A DNA stretch of 64,000 nucleotides from the NCBI GenBank assembly GCA_963920575.1, contig OY986970.1:14529588-14593587 (forward strand), written 5' to 3'. The first letter of the stretch is position 1. Every line of letters starts with the position of its first letter. This document shows positions 22,382 through 33,125 of the stretch, piece after piece. The stretch comes from Narthecium ossifragum (Eukaryota > Streptophyta > Magnoliopsida > Dioscoreales > Nartheciaceae). The translations under genes were made by a program, and so were the position numbers. The notes under the pieces were generated by a model. That model worked only from the letters and a program-made list of their open reading frames with translations, searched no databases and was not told the origin of the DNA.

Positions 22382-22540
22382 CCCTCCGACAGGCTGGATG
22401 CCTTGCCTAGCCCGTGTATTTTGTTTTGGCATATTATTACATGCTTCTATTCTTCTCTATTTATGTGCCTGAGCATTCATGCATTTTGTTCGCATTAGAA
22501 GCATAAGGTTAGGCTGTGGGTGAATAGGGATTTCGCCGAT
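22382..22540 (+). other. LTR-A copy A1, third segment
   Basis: Continues LTR-A up to the target duplication CCGAT of the next solo LTR. Its last part aligns with 35936 onward. Confidence 0.6.
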
Positions 22541-23432
22541 TGATGTGTTGTCACAGGCACTCAAAAGTAAAACCAATACTCCTTAAGATAAATGTAGTAG
22601 TGCAAGTACGAGTCGATCCCACGAGAAGTGTCTAATATAAGTTTTGTTCTATGTGAACAAGATGAGGGGTTTTTAAGCGTGATGAAAATAGTAAAGAAAC
22701 AATCTAAAGCGAAGAATCGAATTGAATCAAGAGAACAGACATTTGTCTAAGTCAACATCCACCATCGGAATCCAACAACTGATCATTGATGCAAGAATAT
22801 ATCAATTCATACCTCGAATATTCACCGTTCGAATTAAATTCGAATCTCTCCTCACTCATAGTTAATTAGAAACAAGCGATCCGATCAACCCTAACTACTA
22901 AACAATCCAAAACACGCGCTGTAGATTTAATCCAGTAGCAGCATTAAGAATAGGGAGATCGATGAAGCTAAACAACACAAGCACACGCGGTTGCATTTAA
23001 CCTAGTCGAATATTCTTCCTAAGATCTATTAATCTCTAAAACGCAGTAAATCAATAGATCTCAGTTGCTTTGCAGATTAGAGGGATCAAACAATTATGGA
23101 TTTGATATCCAACCTAGCAGTAGATCACAATGAATAATAAACTAGTAGGCCTCCTAGCAATTAGACAGGACAATCATGAACATCCAATCACAGAAGAACA
23201 TTCAATACTCAAGTATAAATTGAACAATAAAAATAGATTAGATCTCACAGTTTCATTGATTCCGAGGTTTCTATTTCCTTGACCAAGAATCAAGATTTAG
23301 CCACGCAAGGCCATCCAAAACAATCCTCAAAAGATTCCAATAAGCTAGAGAAAACCTAGGAAAAATATAAAAGAGTATAAAGTAGCAGCCAAAAGTATCT
23401 AGGAATCCCCCCTCAAATCCTAGAAAGAGTCC

Positions 23433-23440
23433 TATTTATA
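23433..23440 (-). promoter_or_regulatory. TATA box of the 22541..24139 LTR
   Basis: Minus strand reads GCTATAAATAGGAC, in the same order (block, array, TATA) as in the LTRs at 29051 and 52780. Confidence 0.5.
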
Positions 23441-23504
23441 GCCTTAAGTGTCTCCATCCTTGGATTAGATCTGAGCTGTTAATTTTCTTCACTGGAGAAG
23501 GGAA

Positions 23505-23800
23505 GATCGATCCTTCCATAGGAGTAAGATCGATCCTTTGATATCAACATCTTCAATTTCTGGCTACGCCCGAGGAAGATCGATCCTTTGATAGAAGCAT
23601 GATCGATCCTTCTCAGTAGGATGGATAGTAGGATAGATCCTTCGATAGGAGAAAGATTGATCCTTCTCCTCGACGATTTCCTCAATATTCTCGAGTGAAA
23701 GGAGGATCGATCCTTCTGTGATCATCTGAAAAGTATACACTCTGTCAGGTCTGTGTGCATAAAAGGATCGATCCTTTTAGGGAACATGATCGATCCGTCT
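23505..23800. repeat. AGGATCGATCCT-type palindrome array (array 5)
   Basis: Seven exact GATCGATC cores within 300 bp (near 23506, 23529, 23577, 23608, 23703, 23763, 23787), mostly followed by CTT. Decayed copies lie between them. Confidence 0.8.
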
Positions 23801-24139
23801 TTCCTGAGTATTTACTGTTTTGCCATCCAGACTGTGCCATTGGTACTAAAATTGCCGATATTCCTTTAGAAAACTCGGAATCACGAACCGTAAAATTATC
23901 CAGAAACTAGACTTCAAGAGCTTTCCAACCATATATGGCACATCATCTAGTTATTCATCAGCAGATACAGTTTAATCTTTAAAGTTGATCCATATACTCT
24001 TTTCAGCTTCTTTTTGAACTTAAGGACTTCAATTGCATCCTAAATCAAAATATAAGAATAATGAGTGTATTTAGGTATCAAATAAGTACAGGAGGCTAAG
24101 TATTAAGGGATAAAAATATAACATTATGCATCATCATCA

Positions 24140-25016
24140 CCGATCTGGGGGCTCGGGATGCTCGGATCTAGCTCTTGGACCGGGCTTGGGTAGACCGTGG
24201 TCTAGAATGCGATTGTAATGCTGGTTGTTTAATTATTATTCGAGGATTATTATGTAGTCGGACTTGAATATTATATTATGTTGTTTGAGATGTAGAGGTT
24301 GTGTCGACTTCAGAGCCGAGTGTTAAGGATGTAGGTTGGTGTCGCCTGGTATAGGTCCCCAGGCAGAGGGCTCTTCTTGCCAGGGTAAGGGTGATCTTGC
24401 CTGTTACCATTTTCTATGGAGGTGCATGACTGGAGCCCTTAGGGACATCGACGGGGCTTTGGGGCCCCAGGCATACCTTAGACTTAGGCGAGGAGTCGAC
24501 ACTGTTGTGTTCCCCTTTCTGTGTGACATAGATTAGAACCCTACTGAGCTTCGTTGCTCACTACTACTCGGGCTGCATCGATGATGTAGGTCGATGTAGT
24601 TCCTTCTTTTTTAGGTGGTCTTCTAGATGATGACACGGCGTTCTCGAGGTGATCGCGGACTTGGAGTTCGAGGAGTGCTTGAAGACCCTGGGGTTCACTT
24701 TTTCTGTTAACATTTTTACACTTACAGTTGTATTAAATGTATAATTTCCTTCTTCGATGATTTGATTATATGTATTAAATTATGTATTAAGGATTGGTGA
24801 AATTGTTGTATAAATAAATACTAAATCAGAACTTGTACCAGTTAGTGAAATTATAATTGTAAAATTGTTAGAATTATTGTTTTAATTTGTTGCAAAATTG
24901 TAAATTGCACAGGGTTCAAATTGAGAAAATATAGAGGAGATTCTCGTCGGTTGATTTTAACAATAGGGTTGGCTCACATCCTGGTACGGATGAATTTTCT
25001 AGATCGGGGTGTAACA
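24140..25016 (+). other. LTR-A copy A1, last segment (non-coding)
   Basis: Aligns closely with 35985..36812, including GCTCGGATCTAG, ACCGGGCTTGGGTAG, AGAACCCTACTGAGCTT and TGCACAGGGTTCAAATT. Ends GGGGTGTAACA with target duplication ACAAC. Confidence 0.75.
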
Positions 25017-25021
25017 ACAAC

Positions 25022-25580
25022 TATTGATGTGGGTCTTAGGCCATTAGAAATAGATAAAGATATTGTGGATCTTTCAAACCCAACTAGCAAATTAGGTGAA
25101 CTTGATGTGTATTTAGAGCAAGAGGTCATTGAGAATCCCATTATTGCTAATTATGCTAAAGTAGAAGAAGCTGACAAGAGGAAAGAAGCTGGTAGGGATG
25201 CCTCTGAAGCCTACATTGTTGATTCTGAAAGTTGCCATGAGGAAGAGGAAGAATACATGTCTGACACATATGATACTGAGGAAGTGGAATATGATCATGA
25301 GGTTGAGAAAAGCAGTGATGATGATGAAGATGGCATTGACTACAATGCCCATGCTCATGTCAACTTGGGTTCTCTGTTAGGAGGGGAAGATGTGCATGAT
25401 GTGAGGCAGAACAAAGATGAGAATGCACAACAGAGGAAAGAGACATGTGGCGAAGATGCAGAGGTTATGTCTGACTATCTCCCCAGTGATGACCTTATCA
25501 ACCTCGACGGATCATCATATGAGGAGGTTGGCTCATACCCTGTTTTTAGAGAAGAAGTTGACATGGTGAATGAACAAGTG
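25022..25580 (+). pseudogene. MULE-1 transposase, fragment c (acidic region)
   Basis: Directly continues fragment b once one copy of ACAAC is counted. It contains the end of the N-terminal domain (IDVGLRPLEIDKDIVDL), then ELDVYLEQEVIENPIIANYA, an acidic stretch rich in Glu/Asp, and DAEVMSDYLPSDDL..., the segment that in plant MULEs leads into the DNA-binding domain. It breaks off around 25580 at a run of GAT repeats, where an Athila-type sequence begins. The DNA-binding and catalytic domains are lost. Confidence 0.65.
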
Positions 25581-25609
25581 CCTCATAATTTTTATGATGA
25601 TGATGATGA

Positions 25610-26372
25610 TAGTGATGAAAGCATGTGTGACTTAACGCCTCCTATGAGTGATGATGATGCTTATAATGCTTATCTGTTTATTGATTGTGAGGCTTGTGAT
25701 GGTGCTATGGTTTATGATAACTCGCCGATTTCCTATGAACAAAATGATAATGATGTTAGCAAGGACATATTGCCTGCGTTTGAGGTCCATGATATTTTTC
25801 ATGAAGACATTCTGGTGTTTAAGTATTTTATTGATGATAATGTTCATGACGATTCATTACCGATGAACAACATTTTTAATGATATTAAGCCAATATTTGA
25901 TGCATCATATGATAATGATATTTCACTGATTTTTGATGTGTATGGTGATGAAGGTGCGTGTAATGCTAAGTTACCGATTTTTGACGTGTCGGATGGGGAT
26001 GATGCATTGCCTTGTTTAAATGATCATGAGGACTCTGGTGATATTAGCGAAACTTTCTATAGGCAGCTTCAATTTGAGTTTCTATTCTCCATGTCATCCA
26101 CACTAGTTGAACATTTTGTGAGACCAGACCTTATTTCGATTGGAGACTATGCCAATTTGTATCAAAACTTCATCAAAGATCTGATCAAATCTTCTCGTCC
26201 TTCTAGTACTTTGTTTTCTAAGAACATTTCCTTGTTCTTTGATGAAGCATGTTTGCATGGCTTTACTCTTCTTCGGACCATGTATTTCTATACTTTAAAT
26301 CATCGGTCGTCAAAAGACCAATTGATGATGACTTCATTTATTGAAATCCATGGCTTGAAGGACGACAATTAG
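25610..26372 (+). pseudogene. Acidic ORF of the truncated Athila-like element
   Basis: The downstream half of a 483-codon open frame (24921..26372). It encodes Asp-rich repeated phrases (LPIFDVSDGDDALP, IFNDIKPIFDASYDND), then a hydrophobic/aromatic segment (FRQLQFEFLF-like, VEHFVRP) and FFDEACLHGFTLL, which begins a tandem repeat. It occupies the place where Athila relatives have a post-integrase or linker ORF, because the post-integrase motif follows at 26712. I do not recognise a family. Confidence 0.4.
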
Positions 26373-26700
26373 CCAATGCCTAAAGCTTATAATGAATTAT
26401 TTGCCATGAATTCTCCTTTCTTCTTTGATAAAGCATGTTTGCACCTCATCTCCATCCTTCAATGCATGTATTTCTATACTTTAAATCATAGGCCACCAAA
26501 CGCCTATCTGATGATGGATAGATTTATTGAAACACATGATTTGTAGGATGGTGATTGGCCACTGACTAAAATTTTTAATGATTTCGTTACCTGGGACCTA
26601 TCTTTCTTCTTTAATGGATTATGTTTGCATGTCTTATTCATTCTTCAATCCATGTACTTCTTTACATTGAACCACCGACCACCCAAATTCAATTTTAGCT
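26235..26700 (+). repeat. Three tandem 186-bp degenerate coding repeats
   Basis: Repeat starts TTCTTTGATGAAGCATG (26235), TTCTTTGATAAAGCATG (26421) and TTCTTTAATGGATTATG (26607). All encode a pattern FF...CLH...L..MYF.TLNHR. The last copy is partial, and stops separate the units, so the protein repeat is decayed. Confidence 0.7.
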
Positions 26701-26711
26701 GAGCTTACATT

Positions 26712-26759
26712 GTGTCGAGCTCGAGACATTAAACCAAGCGCTTGGTGGGAGGCAACCCA
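26712..26759 (+). ncRNA. Post-integrase double-hairpin motif (copy 2)
   Basis: GTGTC / GACAT (26712..26716 with 26724..26728), then AGCGCTTGG and TGGG-AGGCAA-CCCA (26746..26759). Compared with copy 1, a C-G pair is replaced by T-A. Confidence 0.5.
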
Positions 26760-27044
26760 TCTCTTCTTTGCATTTTGACTAGTTGTTTAAAAAAAAAAAT
26801 TTCTTCTTTGCATGCTTGCTTGTTTTCTAATTATTTGCATGTTTAATTTTTAATATGTGCAAGTTCTTTGCTTGATGGTTTGATAATATCGTAATTGTTG
26901 TTGCTGAATTTTTATGTTGACTGTTAGATTGGGGTGGTCTTACTTCAGTTTCGATGCCCTGGGGGTTAGTATTAATGCATATGTGGTTAGAGCCTAATTC
27001 CCAAATTTTAACTAAGTTCTGGCATTTTGATGCATATGATCAAT

Positions 27045-27375
27045 CATCACGTCCTAGAATGATCGATCATTGTTTTGCACCACAATTATACATTGCCTGG
27101 GTATTACACTGATCGATCATCAATACCTAGATGATCGATCATTTTTGTTCACCTATGGAGACAGAAGGTGGTGTTTTAGATGATCGATCATCAATACCTT
27201 GATGATCGATTATGTTTGTGCATAAGTTGTGACAGAGAAGGTGTGTTTGGATGATTGATCATCGCTCCCATGATGATCGATCATCGCTCCCATGATGATC
27301 GATCATCGCTCCCATGATGATCAATCATTTCCATCTTCCCTTCCAAGCAATCAGTCCAAGTGAAAATGATCGATC
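27045..27375. repeat. TGATCGATCA palindrome array (array 6)
   Basis: About seven exact GATCGATC cores (near 27059, 27111, 27133, 27181, 27276, 27297, 27366), nearly all as ATGATCGATCAT, with several one-base variants. A 21-bp unit around CATCGCTCCCATGATGAT is tandemly repeated at about 27262..27325. Confidence 0.8.
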
Positions 27376-28340
27376 TTTTCAACCCAAAATGATAAATCCT
27401 TTGCGATGGGTGATTTAAAAAAAAAGAAGAAGAAAAAAAAAGAAAATGTGTTAAATTTATATCTTGTAAGCCCATCTTCTTGTATGGTGATATTTTGTGT
27501 CCTTTGAGGACAGTTAAATTTATATGTTGTATGTCCATCTTTTTGCTATAGTTATACATGATGAATGTTGACTCTGGGGGGTGTACCTCATGGGACGTGG
27601 ATGTACCTATGTGGTTAATGATATATGTGGATGCATTTGTGTGGCTTGTTATACACGCAAATTTTGTACTGCCAGAGTGCTTCATGAATACATAGAGGAT
27701 ATGTTGCCAAATTTTTTCTTGACGTTCAACGTTTATTTCTTTCCACATTTGCAATCATGTGGTATTTTCTCTCTACCATTTTATAGGGCCATATGCTATT
27801 CATTGAATAATGTTGAGCAATGATACGCGTCCCACATGCCACTTGCACACCATGAACCACCATTATGGGCATTCATTATGGTTATCTCTACCCGATTTTA
27901 TTGCTTTATCTTTATGACTTAGTGTAATTACGGACAATTATATTTAAGTTGGGGGATAGAATTCTAGGAATTCATGTTTATTTATTTATTTTATGATAAC
28001 CCACTATTATACATCCCTTAGATTATGTCAGAATGAAATTATGATATCTATTGATAAAGATGCTTGAATTTGAAATTTGTTTTATGAATTATTCAAAAAT
28101 TTATATGTCATATAAGATTTAGTAAATTTAGCTATGCATGACATTATCTCTATACTTTAACACTTTTATCATGATTTAAGGATAACTTGACATAATCTAT
28201 TGCACATATGCACTTCCACATGTTTAAGAATTTAAATTAGATTCTAAGCCTGAAACTAGGATAGATTTATAATTTTATGACATGTCACAGAAAATACATG
28301 AACACATGCAATTTTCTGTTCGCAACAAGTATATGTGTTG
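27376..28340 (+). other. Athila-like 3' region, non-coding
   Basis: AT-rich. Contains the internal polypurine-like tract AAGTTGGGGG (27946..27955) in the context TGACTTAGTGTAATTACGGA. Sequence 27900..28340 is alignable with 19805..20210 of the complete Athila. An 80-codon frame at 27581 has no support as a gene. Confidence 0.55.
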
Positions 28341-28352
28341 GCAAGTGTAAGG

Positions 28353-28416
28353 CTTTCAACTTAGTGACCGGGTAGGATGCCTGGCCAGCGTTCTGTTCGC
28401 GTAAAATGGTTGAAAG
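28353..28416 (+). ncRNA. Athila 3' UTR stem-loop motif, copy 2a
   Basis: Closing stem CTTTCAAC / GTTGAAAG (8 bp). Conserved AGTGACCGGG, inner hairpin TAGGATGC / GCGTTCTG, then TTCGCGTAAAA. Confidence 0.6.
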
Positions 28417-28451
28417 TCTTTATGAATGAAAAGAAAAGAATAAACAAGATT

Positions 28452-28509
28452 TCATCTTAGTAACCGGGCAATGTTCCTGATCAGCACGTTGTTCGCATAA
28501 AACGGGTGA
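28452..28509 (+). ncRNA. Athila 3' UTR stem-loop motif, copy 2b
   Basis: Closing stem TCATC / GGTGA. Conserved AGTAACCGGG, inner hairpin CAATGTTC / GCACGTTG with one mismatch, then TTCGCATAAAA. Confidence 0.5.
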
Positions 28510-29739
28510 TTTTCCTTGTAAAAACAAAAAAAAACAAAAAAATAGTTATTGTTATGTGATAGTGGAAAATATGTGCATGCTTAGAATTGTGATATTGAAT
28601 AGTTGAATGCTTGGATATAATGGATATTCTAATACATGTAGAACCAAATTTACACACTAGAGAGTCAAAGTTATTTTTGAATCATGATTAAATATGTTGA
28701 AGTATTGGAAATGTATTATGATATGTTTTAATTTACTTTATTCTTATGTGATTATGAGTTAAAGAATATATTTATAGATAGTATTTCTATTTGATGCGTT
28801 GGAATTAATGAATATTGTAATTGATTTCTGATGATATGTCAAAGGGATGTATAGATGTTTGTGGGTATCATCACTGGAAACCCTCAGGAGACTATAACTC
28901 CTCCACTGGGGCTACCTAGGGGTTTCAAGGCTCGTTATGCACGCTAAGTGTAATCGTGAAACCTATGAAAGTGGCTAGTTAGGTTTACTGCTTTATTTTT
29001 ACTTTTGTCTTGCTTTGCTCGAGGACTAGCAAATATCAAGTTGGGGGGTGTGATAAGACGTGAAAAGTGCACAAATCACCCTTTTAACTGAGTCTTATTA
29101 GTCTCCGAGCAATGCTATTTTGATTGTCTTCTCCCCATTTCAAGTATTAGGACCCTCAGTGAAGATTAGATCAAGTTTAGTGCTAAAACGAACAAATAAA
29201 GAACCTGCTATGAGCAAAGGAGCAAAAATGGGTCATTTTGGACATCAAAACTGTACCTTCTCAGGATGAACTAGATTATGCGCCATATATGGTTAGAAAG
29301 CTCTTGAAGTCTAGTTTCTGGTGGATTTTACGGTTCGTGATTCCGAGTTTCCTAAAGGAAGTTACAGTATTTTTAGTACCAATGGCGCAGTTGTTCGTGA
29401 ATAAAACGTCGATCTCGCGGGGACGAGATTTCTATTTTATTTCCGAGCATATCATTTTTAATTTCATACAAGGAAATTGTAGACACCACACCCCTAGATT
29501 GCCAAGTCAGCGAATCCATCATTTACATCCCCGTAGGGAACACCTCCGATTCTAGACCCGATACTTATAATAGATTTTTTACATTGTCATCAATAAAATT
29601 AAAATGACAAATAACATGGGTAAAAAAACAGTGAGATTGTTGCTGGGTTTTTTTTGTAGGACTTTGTGTCTTCTCGTAACTCTTCCCTTGGCCTTGGAGA
29701 CGTTGCCCGGGGCTTGAGATCCGCCGCCTCGAGGACGCG

Positions 29740-30320
29740 TCAGATAAAGTTGGAGAAGCACTATTCAAGCTCCAAAGCTTTGTCGCCGTGGAAGAACAGC
29801 CAATAGAGTTGAGGATGTTGGATATAGTTGGGGCCGCGTCGGATAAAGTTGGAGAAGCAATGTTCAAGCTCTAAAGCTTCGTTGCCGGGGACGTATGGTC
29901 GGAGCTCGTTATTGCTGGAATGTGGCAGCTGGGACAAGGGAGGTCTTGGTCACGGAGGTGTCGTCCAAACTTCGTCGGTGAAGACTCGAGGCCGCCGTTG
30001 GAGTTATGGCGGCGTCGCCGATATAGTTGGGGGAGGCACTGCCCGATAGAGTTGAGGAGGACACAGATAAAGTTGGCGAAGCGTTGGCCGGAATCAGCGG
30101 GATCAGCAACTGGAGCTGAGGGTGTCGACTGGAAACAGAGGACGTCGGCTGGAAACAGAGGAGCTGCCGGAGATAAAGTTGAGGAAGCACCGCCCGAGCT
30201 TTGAGGCCGCCGGCACGTCGGCTGGAAGCAGGGGGGCTGCGGCTGGAAACAAGGAAGCGCCGGATATAGTTGGGGCAGCGTCGTCCAAGCTTTAAAGGCG
30301 GTGAAAACAGGGGAACGATG
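29740..30320. repeat. Irregularly spaced GATAWAGTTG-like repeats in Tat LTR
   Basis: About ten copies of forms such as GATAAAGTTGGAGAAGC, GATATAGTTGGGG and GATAGAGTTGAGGA occur in 580 bp of GC-rich LTR. Two copies (29745 and 29841) share 35-40 bp. Related inverse forms occur at 54270..54520. Confidence 0.6.
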
Positions 30321-30738
30321 AATAAAGCTGAAGGCGACGATGGGTTTCTCCTCGGACTGGGTGACGACGGCGACTCCTCCGGCTGGATCAGTGGATGCCG
30401 GCGATGGTGATGGGTTCCCCTTTAGCTAGATCGATGGGCGGCGACGGCAATGGTTTTCTCTAGCTGGGCGGCGGTGATGAGCACGGGCTGGATCAAGGGA
30501 GACAACGGTGATGGGTTCGGACTGGCTCGAGGAAGACGACGACGGTGGCGATCTCCTTTGGGTTGGGCGACGACGGCAATCTCCTCGGTTGGATTAAGGA
30601 GGCCGACGGCGAGCTCCTCCTTTGGGTGGCAGCGATGGGTTCGTCTCCTTTCGTCCCTCCCTCACCTCTCTTTCTTTCTTTCTAATTTTTTTTCCAGCCC
30701 CTTTTTTCGTTCCTTTCTCCTCTTCTTATAGGAATCGA

Positions 30739-33125
30739 TGTGAGGACCCGTCCCTCTACTCCTGGGTCGACCGGCTGAGTCGGGCCCGTGGCTCGTTGGT
30801 TTGCTTCGCGTCGAGCGCGCGATCCGGTGGATCGTATTGTTTCTTGGACCACAAGGGTAATTTGGTAAATTACACCTTGTTGGTTTGTTTCACACCCGCG
30901 TGTGCACACACTGACCTTGTTTGTTGTGTTAGTGCTTGATTAGAATGGTTAGGTGGACCCGGGATCGGAAGATCCCAGCTCGGGTGCGCGAAAGCTTGCT
31001 TTTGGGCAGCTTACGACCCTTGAGCGATCGATCGCTCCTAAGAGTGATCGATCGGACTCGTGAACGAGTCGGTGGCTTTTTCTCTTTCGCGAGGACGGCC
31101 GCCGGCCGTCGCTCTCTCTTGTCAGAAGGGGAGGACTTTCCCTCCCCTCCTTCCCCTTTCCCCCGGCTTTCTCCCGAGCTTTCCTTCCTCTTCTATTCCT
31201 TCTCTTCCCTTCTCTTCCCTTCTCTTCTTCTTCCTTCTTTCTCTTCGTTCCCGCGGAGCCCTGCTTCCTCTGTTTTCTTCCGGCAGCTCCTTCTTCTTCG
31301 TCGTTCTCCCTCCTCCGGCCACCGTTTTGGGCGTTCCAAAGCTTGTTGGATCCGTGGCGACGAGAAGAAGATTGCTGAAGTGGTTTGGAACCTTGTTGGT
31401 GACTGGTTTGCGAGGGATCAGCCGAGGATTAGCGCATTTCGGTAGGTTTTCCTACCTACGAGAGTTTTTGATGGGTTTCTCTTAATCTAGCCGTTGGATC
31501 TTGTTGAGCTTTGTGTTGTTGGCTTCCTCTTGCCTAGTAGAATTTATGATATAAGTTTCATGATCTTTGGTTGAGATTTTAGAAGGATTTATGCATGTTT
31601 AATCTCGGATTTTCCGGTTTCTGCTGTTCTTGAAGAACAGCCGGCTTGCGACGAGTTTTCCGGCCGATACGTGTCTTATCTTGGGTTGTGATGAACATAA
31701 GAGTTGTAGGTCTTTGAATCTACTCTCAAACCCAACTGATTTCATAATTTTACGATTTTCCTACGAATTGTTATGATTTTCGTACGGAGGGGCTGCATTG
31801 CAGCAAGAGATGGTAAGTTAGTTTTGATTAGCGGTTTTGATTAGTGTTTTCCCGTTAATCTAACCATTGGATGTTTATGGATTTCGGATATGTTAATCCA
31901 TGCATGTAGATCTACTGGTGGATAAGTTGAATCTCGAATCCGATGTTGTTTGAACATCGGATCGACGGGTCAATTAGCCTCTAGTAGAGAACTTTTGGTG
32001 TTTTAAATATAATATTATACGTCGGATTATAACATTATATTTCTACTGTTCATCAGCGGTTTTTGGGGTTGCTTCCGTTGCAGGAGTCCGCGGTTGACGG
32101 TTGCGGTACCGTCGTAATGCCGGGACCCGCTGCGGATCGGCTGGCAGCGGTTGGTAGTACCGCTGCAGCAATCCGGTTGACTTGTATGCTATATCCTTAA
32201 CATACTGTTGCATGCCTATCTCTTGTATGTGTATGTTCATAGCATGCATTCTCTGTTGTGCATTAGTTGCATGGTTAGGGCATGGGTGATCTTTGGGTCG
32301 CCGTCCCGAGGCTGGAAGCTCGGACTTAGCCCTAGGACCGGGGTTGGGTAGTTTGGACCCGGTTTGAATTGTGGTGTCCGGTCGATTCGATGATAGGCCT
32401 AGAGGACTGGTACACATTTTGCTTGATGATTGTAGAGGTCGTGTCGATCTTGAGTCGGATGTTGAGGTGTAGCCGGTGTCTCACTGTGCTGACCTTGGGA
32501 TAGAGGAGTTGTCTACTCAGCGGTGCCTTTTTTCCCGCCTGTAGTGCCGTTCCCTGTAGTTGTGTGTCGCCAGTGTTGTTCCTGCTACTGAGTGCCGTCC
32601 CTGGGCCTCAGGGACACGCGGTGGGGTTATGGGACTCCTGTATACACCCAGGTCTTACTTGAGGGCGATACTGTTGCGTTTCCCTTTTCCTTCTGTGTGT
32701 CGTAGTGTAGAACCCTACTGAGCTTAGTACTCACACCTACCCGGGCTGTGTTTTGTAGGTGCAGGCGTCAGTTCTTCTTCTATGGCCCCTACCTGGCAGT
32801 TGGTCGGCGGTGCGGCGGCGCCTGGTGGACTTTGAGAGGTGGCGATCTTTACTGCTTTTATACCTTTTGTTAGTTAGTCTCCTACGGGAATAATGTTGTA
32901 TTTGGATCTTCCCCTCTCCGAGGATATGTATATTAAACACTTTGGGTTTTGAATCTGTGGTTCGAGGTTCTGCTAATTAATTGTTGTTTTAAATTGGGGG
33001 TTTTTGATGAATTGCTAGGGAGACCAATAGGTTAGAGGGAACCCTCGCCGTCTTTTTTCGCGTTTTGTAGGTTCCGGTTCACGTCGCCCGGCCCGGTTGG
33101 GCTTTTCACGGGTCGGGGCGCGACA
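30739..33125 (+). mobile_element. LTR-A family copy (probable solo LTR)
   Basis: Starts TGTGAGGACCCGTCCCTCTA and ends GGTCGGGGCGCGACA (2387 bp). It is colinear, in opposite orientation, with the solo LTR at 59452..61185 and more distantly with copy A1. The flanking 5-mers (ATCGA and GGGGT) do not match, so its insertion site has changed or an end is recombined. It carries two palindromes near 31025 and 31043 and an inverted GGTAGG...CCTACC at about 31441. Apparent ORFs in it are not conserved as proteins. Confidence 0.7.
31020..31065. repeat. GCGATCGATCGC palindromes in LTR-A (array 7)
   Basis: GAGCGATCGATCGCTC followed 8 bp later by GTGATCGATCGG. The equivalent place in the 59452 copy has five such motifs. 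Confidence 0.6.

Larger units (their letters stand above)
22541..24139 (-). mobile_element. Solo LTR of an Athila-like family, minus orientation
   Basis: 1599 bp, with TGATGATGATGC at its start and GACAACACATCA at its end when read on the minus strand. A perfect duplication CCGAT flanks it (22536..22540 and 24140..24144). It contains the conserved block of about 110 bp also seen at 29247 and 48850 (here 23873..23990), palindrome array 5, and a TATA box. No coding region. Confidence 0.8.
4767..25016 (+). mobile_element. Solo LTR, LTR-A family (copy A1), expanded by three nested elements
   Basis: The LTR starts TGTGAGGACCCG at 4767, resumes at 9050, 22382 and 24140 after nested insertions, and ends ...GATCGGGGTGTAACA at 25016. 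The 5-bp duplication ACAAC flanks it (4762..4766 and 25017..25021). No internal region or second LTR belongs to it, so it is a solo LTR left by recombination. The same family occurs at 30739..33125, 35936..36812 and 59452..61185, and shares its last 125 bp with the 1964..4641 element. The LTR itself contributes roughly 2.9 kb of these bases. Confidence 0.8.

Noticed and set aside
27045..27375. Possible CRISPR-like array
   Set aside because: Spacing is irregular, units are palindromic cores only, and the DNA is plant retrotransposon sequence.
30682..30909. ORFs shared between LTR-A copies (30682..30909 with 61015..61266; 32737..32940 with 59637..59837)
   Set aside because: Similarity follows from the copies being the same LTR. 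Frames are short and differ by indels. No protein family recognised.
30739..33125. Five-base target duplication for this LTR-A copy
   Set aside because: The flanks ATCGA and GGGGT do not match and no nearby shift restores a match.
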